Part shown: positions 9,116 through 17,071 of the stretch, in pieces
How the letters are laid out: the number at the start of each line of letters is the position of its first letter
How positions within the stretch are numbered: position 1 is the stretch's first letter
Assembly (NCBI GenBank): GCA_018268775.1
Contig: JAFDVV010000001.1
Location: 1-39,452, forward strand
DNA: 39,452 nucleotides
From: Acidobacteriota bacterium
Lineage (GTDB): Bacteria; Acidobacteriota; Terriglobia; Terriglobales; Acidobacteriaceae
Direction of reading: 5' to 3'
The notes under the pieces: model-generated
Told to the model about the DNA's origin: nothing
Database searches by the model: none
Seen by the model: only the letters and a program-made list of their open reading frames with translations
Translations under genes and position numbers: made by a program

Positions 9116-10123
9116 ATGAGTGAGAGAGAAGCTGCCACAGAGACCATCGCAGACCTTCTGGTCATCGGCGCGGGCCCCACCGGATTGGCCTGCGCCATCG
9201 AAGCCCAACGCGCAGGCTTCAACGCCATCCTGGTCGACAAAGGCTGCCTCTGCAACTCGCTCTTTCACTACCCGTCGAACATGACCTTCTTCACCACTCC
9301 AGAGCTTCTGGAGATCGGCGACATTCCCTTCTCCAGCCCCAACCAGAAGCCGAACCGTAACGAGGCACTCGAGTACTATCGCAAGGTCGCAGAACACTAC
9401 CGTCTCGATGTGCGTCAGTATGAGACCGTGCAGCGCGTCACAGGCTCCGATGGCAACTTCACCGTTCACACCAGCGACCGATTTGGCCGGCCGCTCGAAC
9501 ATCGCGCCCGCAAACTCGTCATCGCAACCGGCTATTACGACCTGCCCAACTACCTCAATATTCCGGGCGAAGACCTGAACAAGGTCTTTCACTACTATCA
9601 CGATCCTCACCCGTACTACGGTCTCGATGTGCTGGTCATCGGCGGGAAAAACTCGGCAGCCATCGCCGCGCTCGACCTCTGGCGTCATGGAGCGCGCGTC
9701 ACGTTGGTGCACCGCGGCGCGGAGATGCACCGCCACGTAAAGTATTGGATTCTGCCTGATATCAATAACCGCATCAAGAATGGCGAGATCGCCGCCTTCT
9801 TTTCAAGCAACGTCACGCGGATCGCGGAAGACCAGGTGACGCTCGCGACGCCGCAAGGAGATGTCGCGCTCGCCAACCACTTCGTCTTCGCGCTCACCGG
9901 CTATCGGCCCGACTTCGAGTTTCTCGAAGCTCTCGGCGTGCGCCTGGATGAGAACAACGACCGCTGTCCCGTCTGCGATCCCGCAACGCTTGAGAGCAAC
10001 GTGGCTGGCATCTACCTCGCAGGTGTCGTCATCGCAGGCGAACGCACCAACGAGATCTTCATCGAGAACGGCCGCTTCCACGGCAAACAAATTGCCGGCG
10101 ACCTTCACGCAAAGCTTAGTTAA
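9116..10123 (+). CDS. ypdA: YpdA-family FAD/NAD(P)-binding oxidoreductase (putative bacillithiol disulfide reductase)
   Basis: This 335-residue flavoprotein has the FAD-binding loop GAGPTG near residue 18 and a second nucleotide-binding motif around VLVIGGKNSAAIA in the middle. The segment containing CNSLFHYPSNMTFFTTPELL is characteristic of YpdA (Bdr), which uses NADPH to reduce bacillithiol disulfide in Firmicutes. It lacks the CxxC redox pair of thioredoxin reductase. Function in this organism depends on whether bacillithiol is made; no bsh gene is in the window. The start at 9116 has no good Shine-Dalgarno site but has a TAAGAT box 6 nt before it. The next gene is convergent and unrelated. 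Confidence 0.85.
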   Translation: MSEREAATETIADLLVIGAGPTGLACAIEAQRAGFNAILVDKGCLCNSLFHYPSNMTFFTTPELLEIGDIPFSSPNQKPNRNEALEYYRKVAEHYRLDVRQYETVQRVTGSDGNFTVHTSDRFGRPLEHRARKLVIATGYYDLPNYLNIPGEDLNKVFHYYHDPHPYYGLDVLVIGGKNSAAIAALDLWRHGARVTLVHRGAEMHRHVKYWILPDINNRIKNGEIAAFFSSNVTRIAEDQVTLATPQGDVALANHFVFALTGYRPDFEFLEALGVRLDENNDRCPVCDPATLESNVAGIYLAGVVIAGERTNEIFIENGRFHGKQIAGDLHAKLS

Positions 10124-10137
10124 GTCGTGCTTTGAAA

Positions 10138-10227
10138 GGGCCAAAGGCCCGAAACATACCAGCCCAGGCCGAAGGCCTGGGTAACTAGTCGCAAACATAC
10201 CGAGCGCTGAAAGCGCGACACAAAATG
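10138..10227. repeat. REP-like triple-palindrome repeat, copy 1
   Basis: Three short palindromes in a row: GGGCCAAAGGCCC, CCCAGGCCGAAGGCCTGGG and AGCGCTGAAAGCGC. The same arrangement recurs at 24336-24427. It fills the gap between two convergent genes, where it could act as a bidirectional terminator or mRNA stabiliser. Confidence 0.75.
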
Positions 10228-10248
10228 CCGCGCTTCAACGGAACCGCA

Positions 10249-11118
10249 TTACCCAATCACCCGACGCTTGAACCCACGAATGCCCAGCGCGGTAAGCAGT
10301 GCGAGAAACAGCACCAGCATGCCAAGTATCAACGCCGGGTTCATGTGCGGCAGCGCAGGGGTCAACGCCGACCGCAACCCCTCGCTCATGTAGACGATTG
10401 GATTCACCAGCACGCCCACCTGCAGCCACTTGATCCTGTCCAGCGCAGCCCACGGATAATAGACGCAGCCAAGAAAAGTAATCGGCATCACCACCACGCC
10501 GAAGATCAGGCCTATCTGTTGCGGCTTCACGCTCGTACCGATCGTCAGCCCCAGCGCACCCGAGGTAAGACTCGCCAGTATCATCACCACAATCAGGTAG
10601 GGCCAGCTCCACACATGCGCCACAACCGGTGTCGAAGGAATGTAATACGCCATCGGAAAGACGACGGCCGCGGCAATTAGACTCTGCACCGCAGAGAAGC
10701 ACATCTTCTCAAGCGCAATGGCGGCAACAGGCAGAGGACACATCACGCGATCGTCGATCTCGCGGGTGATTCCGAACTCCTGCGCCAGCGGTAGAGCAAC
10801 CGCTGCAATGCCGCTGAACATGATCGCCACCGCCATCAGCCCCGATAACAGGACAGTGCTGAAGTTGCCGCCCGCCATCGCCGCCGTAGGGTTCATCGCC
10901 GCTCCACCACTCATATGGGGCATGATGAACGTAAACACAAACAGGAACAGCAGCGGGTTCATGCACACGCGAATCGCAAACGGAAAAAGTTCGCGCCGCA
11001 GCACATGCAGATCGCGCAGGAAAAGCCCTGCAAACGCGCGGGCATACTGCATCGTCACCGATCTCCCGGTGGAGACGGGGGTGGGAGCTTCTACCTCTAC
11101 TGTTGCAAGTTCCGTCAT
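10249..11118 (-). CDS. ABC-2 type transporter permease
   Basis: This is the membrane subunit of a two-gene ABC exporter (289 residues). After a cytoplasmic N terminus it shows about six hydrophobic segments, including FAIRVCMNPLLFLFVFTFIM and VVMPITFLGCVYYPWAALD, typical of the ABC-2/DrrB class that exports drugs, polyketides or glycolipids. The start lies 3 bp after the stop of the ATPase gene, so the two are co-translated. It is the last gene of a four-gene minus-strand block headed by an RND pump. The substrate cannot be inferred. Confidence 0.88.
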   Translation of the reverse strand: MTELATVEVEAPTPVSTGRSVTMQYARAFAGLFLRDLHVLRRELFPFAIRVCMNPLLFLFVFTFIMPHMSGGAAMNPTAAMAGGNFSTVLLSGLMAVAIMFSGIAAVALPLAQEFGITREIDDRVMCPLPVAAIALEKMCFSAVQSLIAAAVVFPMAYYIPSTPVVAHVWSWPYLIVVMILASLTSGALGLTIGTSVKPQQIGLIFGVVVMPITFLGCVYYPWAALDRIKWLQVGVLVNPIVYMSEGLRSALTPALPHMNPALILGMLVLFLALLTALGIRGFKRRVIG

Positions 11119-11121
11119 GTT

Positions 11122-12063
11122 CTACTCTCGAAGATCCCGTCCCGTAAGACGGATAAACACCGTCTCCAGGCTTGTCTCGGTAATCGTCAGATCGCGCAGG
11201 CCATACGGGTTCGCTGCGTGGACAACCTCAGGCAGTAACCCTTCAGCTCCCTCCGCAAAGATACGCACACCTTTCGATGTCGCTTCCACGCTCGCGACGC
11301 CCGATTTTCGTTCCAAGTCCCCAACCAGTTGCGGAATCCCCTGGTGACTTCGCAGGTCGAGTTCGTAAACGCGCGCCGCACCCACCGATCCCTTCAGAGC
11401 CGCCGGAGTGTCCTCCACCAGAATCTTTCCGTGGTCGATGATGGCGACCCTGTCGCACAGCTCATCGGCTTCTTCCATGTAGTGCGTGGTCAGTACCACG
11501 GTGATGCCTTCCTCGCGGAGCTTCCGCACCGCCTCCCACATCGCGATGCGGCTCTGCGGATCCAGCCCCGCGCTCGGCTCATCGAGAAACAGCACCTTCG
11601 GGCGATGCGCGATCGCGCGGCCAATCTGCACGCGCTGCGCCAGACCGCCCGAGAGCTGCGCTGGATACGACGACGCCCGCTCCGTCAGGTGAAACTGTTC
11701 CAGCAGCCGGTTCGTTCTCTCCTTCGCCTCAACGCGCGAGAAGCCAAAGTAAAGGCAGTGAAAGAAGATATTTTCGTACACCGTACATGCGCGGTCGAGC
11801 GTGTTGTACTGCGGCACCACGCCGATCTGCCTTCGCGCCTGCGCCGGGGTCTTTACAACGTCGATTCCCGCAATCCGCACGCGCCCCGCAGTCGGCAACG
11901 CCCGCGTCGTGCAAATGCTGATCGTCGTCGTCTTTCCTGCGCCATTGGGGCCCAGTAGACCGTACAACTCGCCGGGCCGCACACTGAGATCGATCCCATC
12001 GACGGCGACCACACGCTGCTTGCCGTCGTATATCTTCTTCAGGCCTTCGATCTCTACGATCAT
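11122..12063 (-). CDS. ABC transporter ATP-binding protein (DrrA-like)
   Basis: This 313-residue nucleotide-binding subunit has Walker A GPNGAGKTT (about residues 38-46), the signature LSGGLAQRVQIGRA, Walker B VLFLDEPSAGLDP and the switch His in VLTTHYMEEADELCDR. The roughly 90-residue C-terminal extension is usual for the DrrA/CcmA type that drives ABC-2 exporters. It partners the permease 3 bp downstream. A GGAGAGG-like ribosome-binding site precedes the ATG at 12063. The adaptor gene ends 50 bp upstream, so readthrough from the RND genes is likely. Confidence 0.93.
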   Translation of the reverse strand: MIVEIEGLKKIYDGKQRVVAVDGIDLSVRPGELYGLLGPNGAGKTTTISICTTRALPTAGRVRIAGIDVVKTPAQARRQIGVVPQYNTLDRACTVYENIFFHCLYFGFSRVEAKERTNRLLEQFHLTERASSYPAQLSGGLAQRVQIGRAIAHRPKVLFLDEPSAGLDPQSRIAMWEAVRKLREEGITVVLTTHYMEEADELCDRVAIIDHGKILVEDTPAALKGSVGAARVYELDLRSHQGIPQLVGDLERKSGVASVEATSKGVRIFAEGAEGLLPEVVHAANPYGLRDLTITETSLETVFIRLTGRDLRE

Positions 12064-12113
12064 CGCGGAACCTCTCCGTGCGCAACGTCTCAGGTTACAC
12101 GAAAACGGACACG

Positions 12114-13316
12114 CTACTGAAACTGAGGCTCGACCTTTGCGCCGTCCACCACGGCGTCGCCGGGACTCAACACAATGGCGTCGCCCGCCTTCAGTCCGCC
12201 GACCACCTCCGTCACCGTTCCCAGGTCGCGCCCCAGCACGATCGAACGGAAGTGCACCACATTGTCCGTATCGATCACCACCGCCTGCGGCCCCGCCGTG
12301 CGAATCACCAGCCCATTGGCTGGCAACAGCACCGGAGCGGCCCCTCCTGCGGGAACATCGAAGACCGTTGTGGCATACATGCCCGGCAAAATGCGGCCAT
12401 CGTTCTTCAGGTCGACCTCCACCAGCAGCGTCCGCGTGTTCGGGTCGATGCTCTGGCTCGTGCGGGCGATCGTTCCCGCATAAACCTTGCCCGGAAGCTC
12501 GCGGAACGAGACCCTGGCCACATGGCCGTTTCGCAAGCCAACAGCGCTGGCCTGCGGAACATTTGTGAAGACGCGCACCTTGTCCGACTGGCCGATAGTA
12601 AACATCTCCGTCACGCTGTTCTGGCTTCCCGAGCTGATCAACGATCCGCGATCGATGCCTCGCGTCAGAATCACTCCATCGAACGGCGCCGTCACTCGCG
12701 CGAACGAGGCCTGCTCCGTCAGCGAGCGGACGTTCGCCTCGCCAGCAGCGATGCTCGCCTTCGCCGCATTCACATTCGCAACATCCACACTGGCCTGCGC
12801 CAGCTTCTGGTCCGCATCCTGCTGCGAGACGACACCCTGCTTCACCAGTCCCTGCCAGCGCTCGTTCGTCACCTTCGACAGCGATGCATTCGCCTCCATC
12901 TGCTGCAACTGCGCCCTCTGTTGCAGCACCGTCGCCTTCGCCTGCAGCAGTGCCTGCGCCGTCTGCGGGTCTTCGATCTCGGCCAGCAGTTGTCCGCGAC
13001 GCACACGGTCTCCGATATCGACATAACGTGCCTTCACATAGCCCGAGGTTCGCGCATAGACCGGCGTCTGGTCGAAGGCCTGCACCGTCGCCGGCAGTTC
13101 GATATGCCCGTTCGGATCGCCCTGCACCACCCGCGTGGCAAGCACCGTCGGCGGCCCCGCGGCAACCTTCGCCTCCGCCTCCAGCGCGTCGCGGTGCCGC
13201 AGCTTCGGCAGCAGAAACAGAACGCCAACGACGATCAGCAAAAGAAAGAACGCCGTCATCCCCACATAGGGAGCGCGGCTGGCGCGGTTCGTATTGGCCT
13301 CAATAGGTTGCGTCAT
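12114..13316 (-). CDS. RND efflux system periplasmic adaptor subunit
   Basis: This membrane fusion protein (400 residues) links an inner-membrane RND pump to an outer-membrane channel. It has an N-terminal membrane anchor (GMTAFFLLLIVVGVLFLL, about 19-36). The first lipoyl half reads PVYARTSGYVKARYVDIGDRV; a helical hairpin follows (about 120-210, Gln/Ala-rich), then the second lipoyl half and beta-barrel (ASFARVTAPFDGVI onward). The signature order fits the AcrA/MexA/HlyD-like class. The gene starts 22 bp after the RND permease stop. No TolC-type outer-membrane factor is encoded in the window. Confidence 0.93.
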   Translation of the reverse strand: MTQPIEANTNRASRAPYVGMTAFFLLLIVVGVLFLLPKLRHRDALEAEAKVAAGPPTVLATRVVQGDPNGHIELPATVQAFDQTPVYARTSGYVKARYVDIGDRVRRGQLLAEIEDPQTAQALLQAKATVLQQRAQLQQMEANASLSKVTNERWQGLVKQGVVSQQDADQKLAQASVDVANVNAAKASIAAGEANVRSLTEQASFARVTAPFDGVILTRGIDRGSLISSGSQNSVTEMFTIGQSDKVRVFTNVPQASAVGLRNGHVARVSFRELPGKVYAGTIARTSQSIDPNTRTLLVEVDLKNDGRILPGMYATTVFDVPAGGAAPVLLPANGLVIRTAGPQAVVIDTDNVVHFRSIVLGRDLGTVTEVVGGLKAGDAIVLSPGDAVVDGAKVEPQFQ

Positions 13317-13338
13317 CGTCCTCTCACCATCGTACCGG

Positions 13339-16300
13339 TCATTCCGGCACCTCTTCCATGTGCATCGTCACCGGCTGACGGCTGCGCAGGCGGCTGTAGA
13401 TCAGCGGCACCACCAGCAGCGTCGTCACCGTCGCTACAATCAAACCGCCAATCACCGCACGCCCCAGCGGAGCGTTCTGTTCTCCGCCTTCGCCGAGCCC
13501 CAGCGACATCGGCAACATACCGATGATCATCGCGAACGCCGTCATCAGCACCGGACGCAGCCGCGTCGCACCCGCCGAAGACGCCGCCTCAAGCGCCGTC
13601 ATCCCCGCCGCCCGCTGGTCGTTGGCAAACGTCACCATCAGGATCGAGTTCGCCGTCGCAACGCCCACCGTCATAATCGCGCCCATCAACGAAGGCACGC
13701 TGAAGGTTGTTCCCGTAAGAAACAGCATCCACAGAATGCCGCACGCCGCTCCCGGCAGTGCCGTAAGAATGATGAACGGATCGAGCCAGCTCTGAAAGTT
13801 GATCACCATCAGCAGGTAGACCAGCAGCACCGCAAAGATCATTCCCAGCCCCAGCCCCGTAAACGACTGGCGCATGCTCAGCACCTGTCCCCGCACCGTA
13901 ATCTGCGTTCCCGGCGGCACCAGCTTTCTGTACTTGTCCACGATCCGGTCGATGTCGCTGCCCACGCCCCCCAGGTCGCGCCCATGCACGCCCGCAAAGA
14001 TGTCGAAGACCGGCTGGACGTTGTAGTGGTTCGTCACCGCCGGGCTGAACCCGCGTTCCACCTTCGCAAGGTTGTTCAGCAACTGCGGCCCGGGAGCGGC
14101 TGTCGTCGATGAATCGCTTGCACTGCGCGCACTCCCTCCCGCCGTAATGGGGATACTCGTCAACGCCGCGACGGAGTCCATCTTGTACTGCGGCGTCTGC
14201 ACCACCACCTGGTAGTTCACGCCGTTCTGCGGGTTGAGCCAGAAGTTCGGCGACGCCTGACCGCTTCCTGCCAGCGCAAACAACATACTGTTCGCAACAT
14301 TGCCCTCCGTCAGCCCGATCGTCTGAGCGCGGCTGCGGTCTACGTTCACGCGAAGCTCGGGAGCATAGACGATCTGGTTGATGTGCACATCCGTCGCGCC
14401 GGGAACCGCCGCAACCTCCTGCCGTATCTTCTTCGCCCACTCGTAATTCTGATAGAAGGCCCTGCCGCTCACCTGAATGTCCACCGGAGCAGGCAGTCCG
14501 AAGTTCAGAATCTGGTTCACAATGTCCGACGCCTGAAAGTAGAAGGTGACGCTGGGGAACCGCTTGTGCAGCACCTCACGCAGCTTACGCCTGTACTCCG
14601 CCGTCGGGCGATGCCCCTCATGCAGCGAGACCAGCACCTCGCCATCCTGCACATCCATCAAACTGCCATCGCCAAAGGCAAGGTTGAAGCTGCCATTCGG
14701 AATCCCGATGTGGTCCAGAATCAGACCCAGCTCCTTCTCCGGAATCACTTCGCGGATCGTTGCATCCACCTGCTTGAAGATCCCTTCCACCTCTTCAATG
14801 CGCGTGCCCGGAGGCGTACGCACATGCAGCCGGAACGTTCCCGCATCGACGTCGGGAAAGAAGTCCTGCCCTATGAACGGCAGCAGACAGGCCGACAGAG
14901 CGATGAATAGCCCAAAGCATCCGAAGGTGAACGCCGCATGGCCAAGCACCCAGTCCAGCGCCGCGCGATAGCGCGCACGGAACCTCTCAAAGAGAGCGTT
15001 GAAGCGGAAGTGAATGCGCCATATCCAGCTTGCATTCTCAGGTACCGAACGATGGCCCTCCTCCGACTCGTGGTCCTGGTACATGTCCACCTCGCTGGCC
15101 AGAAGAAACTTGACCATCGTGGGAACCAGCGTTCGCGAAAGCAGATACGACGCCATCATCGCGAAGACCACAGCCATGCCCAGCGGAGTAAACAGGCTCT
15201 TCGCCGCCCCCGACAAAAACACCACCGGCACAAAGACAATGCAGATGGCCAGCGTCGAGACGAACGCCGGCACCGCAATCTGCGCCGCTCCATCCAGAAT
15301 CGCAGGCTCAATCTCTTTGCCCTGTCCCAGGTTGCGATGGATGTTCTCGATCTCGACGGTCGCATCGTCCACCAGGATGCCGACCGCCAGCCCCAGCCCG
15401 CCCAGCGTCATCGTATTCAGCGTCTGCCCCAGGAACTTCATCATGATGATCGAGGTCAGGATCGAGAGCGGAATCGATATCGCGACGATGACCGTGCTGC
15501 GCCAGCTTCCGAGAAACAGCAGAATCATCAGCGCCGTAAGACCTGCCGCAATCGCCGCCTCGCGCACCACTCCCTGAAGCGCCGCGCGCACAAACAGCGA
15601 CTGGTCGAACTGAAGGGCGATCTTCAGGTCCTTCGACAGCCCCGCCTGAATCACCGGCAGCCGCTCCTTCACCCGCTTCACGATGTCCAGCGTCGAGGCC
15701 GACGATGCCTTCAGAATCGTCAGCAGCACCGCGCGTTTGCCGTTCACGCGGACGATGTTCTGCTGGATCGCCGAACCCTCGTGCACATGGCCGATGTCGC
15801 GCATGTACACCATCGCGCCGTTCACGCTGCGGATAGGAATGTCGTTGAGCTGCTCCAGAACCTGCGGACTCGCGTTCGTCCGCACGATGTAGTCCGTCGT
15901 TCCGACCTTGGCCGTGCCCGCTGGAAGAATCAGGTTCTGCGCCGTCAGCGCGCCGACCACGTCGGTCGGCGACAGTCCCTTGGCATAGAGCTGCCCCATG
16001 TCGAGATCGACCATGATCTGCCGCGCTTTGCCGCCGTAAGGAGCCGGAACCTGCGCGCCCTGCACCGTCGCCAGTTGCGTTCGCACAAACTGAAGTCCCA
16101 GGTCGTACAGGTCCGACTCCGACAACTTGTCGCTCGACATCAACGCCTGCAGAATCGGAACGTTCGACGCGCTGAACTGAAGGATGAACGGCGGGGTTGT
16201 CCCCGGCGGCAGAATCCTCAGGATCGTCTGGTTGACTGCCGTGACCTCGGCCACTGCGGCCTCGATCTTCGTCCCCGGCTGGAAGAAGATCTTGATCACC

Positions 16301-16569
16301 GAGATACCGCTCACCGACTGCGACTCGATGTGTTCGATGTCGTTGACCGTCGTCGTCGCCGCGCGCTCGCTCACCGTCGTGAAGCGCTTCTCCATCTCAT
16401 CCGGACTCGTCCCCGGATACGTCCACACCACGGTCACTACGGGAATGTCGATTACAGGGAAGATGTCCGTGCTCATCGTCTCGATGCTCACAATCCCCAG
16501 AACCAGTATCAGCACCGCCATGACGACAAAGGTGTACGGTCGCCGGAGTGCCAGTCGAACAATCCACAT
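13339..16569 (-). CDS. RND efflux transporter permease (AcrB-like)
   Basis: This 1076-residue inner-membrane proton-driven exporter starts MWIVRLALRRPYTFVVMAVL and has the standard RND layout: one helix, a large periplasmic loop, six helices, a second loop and five helices. The proton-relay pair Asp-Asp is visible in GILVDDATVEIENIHRNL. It looks like the HAE-1 (drug) rather than the heavy-metal subfamily, since the CzcA-type metal-site signature is not obvious. A GAAGGAA ribosome-binding site lies about 9 nt before the ATG. It heads a probable operon with the adaptor and an ABC exporter; no adjacent repressor gene is visible. Confidence 0.95.
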   Translation of the reverse strand: MWIVRLALRRPYTFVVMAVLILVLGIVSIETMSTDIFPVIDIPVVTVVWTYPGTSPDEMEKRFTTVSERAATTTVNDIEHIESQSVSGISVIKIFFQPGTKIEAAVAEVTAVNQTILRILPPGTTPPFILQFSASNVPILQALMSSDKLSESDLYDLGLQFVRTQLATVQGAQVPAPYGGKARQIMVDLDMGQLYAKGLSPTDVVGALTAQNLILPAGTAKVGTTDYIVRTNASPQVLEQLNDIPIRSVNGAMVYMRDIGHVHEGSAIQQNIVRVNGKRAVLLTILKASSASTLDIVKRVKERLPVIQAGLSKDLKIALQFDQSLFVRAALQGVVREAAIAAGLTALMILLFLGSWRSTVIVAISIPLSILTSIIMMKFLGQTLNTMTLGGLGLAVGILVDDATVEIENIHRNLGQGKEIEPAILDGAAQIAVPAFVSTLAICIVFVPVVFLSGAAKSLFTPLGMAVVFAMMASYLLSRTLVPTMVKFLLASEVDMYQDHESEEGHRSVPENASWIWRIHFRFNALFERFRARYRAALDWVLGHAAFTFGCFGLFIALSACLLPFIGQDFFPDVDAGTFRLHVRTPPGTRIEEVEGIFKQVDATIREVIPEKELGLILDHIGIPNGSFNLAFGDGSLMDVQDGEVLVSLHEGHRPTAEYRRKLREVLHKRFPSVTFYFQASDIVNQILNFGLPAPVDIQVSGRAFYQNYEWAKKIRQEVAAVPGATDVHINQIVYAPELRVNVDRSRAQTIGLTEGNVANSMLFALAGSGQASPNFWLNPQNGVNYQVVVQTPQYKMDSVAALTSIPITAGGSARSASDSSTTAAPGPQLLNNLAKVERGFSPAVTNHYNVQPVFDIFAGVHGRDLGGVGSDIDRIVDKYRKLVPPGTQITVRGQVLSMRQSFTGLGLGMIFAVLLVYLLMVINFQSWLDPFIILTALPGAACGILWMLFLTGTTFSVPSLMGAIMTVGVATANSILMVTFANDQRAAGMTALEAASSAGATRLRPVLMTAFAMIIGMLPMSLGLGEGGEQNAPLGRAVIGGLIVATVTTLLVVPLIYSRLRSRQPVTMHMEEVPE

Positions 16570-16677
16570 AGCAAAAAATTCCTTCTCTTCGATTGGTGGG
16601 CTGAGAGTTTGTTATTGAGACGATGGCGGCTAACCCATTGTTTCACGTAAGTTAATGACGCTCAGCAAATAGCCGCT

Positions 16678-16720
16678 CGTCATTCTGAGGCGTAGCCGAA
16701 GAATCCCTGTAGTTTTCATT
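16678..16720 (+). repeat. TGTCATTYYG-family interspersed repeat, copy 2
   Basis: CGTCATTCTGAGGCGTAGCC followed by GAAGAATCCCTGTAGTTTTC. It aligns over its length with copy 1 at 9031-9072, and both lie about 45-50 bp upstream of an SD-less plus-strand gene. It occupies the divergent gap between the RND permease and the small protein gene. Confidence 0.7.
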
Positions 16721-16756
16721 ACGGCTGAAACTCATAGTCCTGTCAGTGCCACGGCG

Positions 16757-16762
16757 TAAAAT
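16757..16762 (+). promoter_or_regulatory. TAAAAT -10-like box, 6 nt before small-protein start
   Basis: TAAAAT is followed by 6 nt and the ATG at 16769; no Shine-Dalgarno sequence is present. A leaderless transcript is suggested. Confidence 0.35.
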
Positions 16763-16768
16763 AGACAC

Positions 16769-17017
16769 ATGTCGCGTGGATGGGAGAGCAAATCCGTGGA
16801 AGAACAACAGGCACAGGCAGCAGCGTCAAAGCCCGAGGTCAAGGAAAACTCCGCCGAGGCCGCCGAGCGCAAACGCAAACTCCAGGCGCTCGAGATGCAG
16901 CGCGAGCGCATCCTCTCCGAGCGAACCTCCAGCCCTCACCGCCGTTCCGCGCTCACCTACGCGCTGGCCGACATCGAGGAAAAGCTCGCCGAACTAGGCT
17001 GGACTGTCCACATGTAA
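16769..17017 (+). CDS. Small charged hypothetical protein
   Basis: This 82-residue protein of unknown function is very hydrophilic and almost certainly helical. A charged coiled-coil stretch (AAERKRKLQALEMQRERILS, about 31-50) is followed by SSPHRRSALTYALADIEEKL and the C-terminal end LGWTVHM. It has no signal peptide or membrane segment, so it is presumably cytoplasmic. Codon usage (GC-rich third positions) matches neighbouring genes, supporting real coding. It stands alone, divergent from the RND permease and convergent with the OmpA-type gene. Confidence 0.65.
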   Translation: MSRGWESKSVEEQQAQAAASKPEVKENSAEAAERKRKLQALEMQRERILSERTSSPHRRSALTYALADIEEKLAELGWTVHM

Positions 17018-17020
17018 CAG

Positions 17021-17053
17021 CCCCAAAAACGAAGAAGGCCGCCGAAGCGGCCT
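17021..17053 (-). terminator. Rho-independent terminator after the OmpA-type gene
   Basis: On the minus strand a 7-bp GC stem AGGCCGC/GCGGCCT closed by a TTCG tetraloop is followed by TCTTCGTTTTT. It lies directly after the OmpA-type stop. The same stem read on the plus strand has no T-tract. Confidence 0.8.
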
Positions 17054-17071
17054 CTCGTCGTAAGACACCGC

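Noticed and set aside
12078..13526. 482-codon plus-strand open frame opposite the adaptor gene
   Set aside because: Low-complexity His/Arg-rich translation caused by the GC-rich antisense of the adaptor coding sequence.
14938..16650. 570-codon open frame on the plus strand opposite the RND permease
   Set aside because: It is a His/Arg/Gln-rich mirror of the high-GC RND gene, with no recognisable domain; the minus-strand RND protein is unmistakable.
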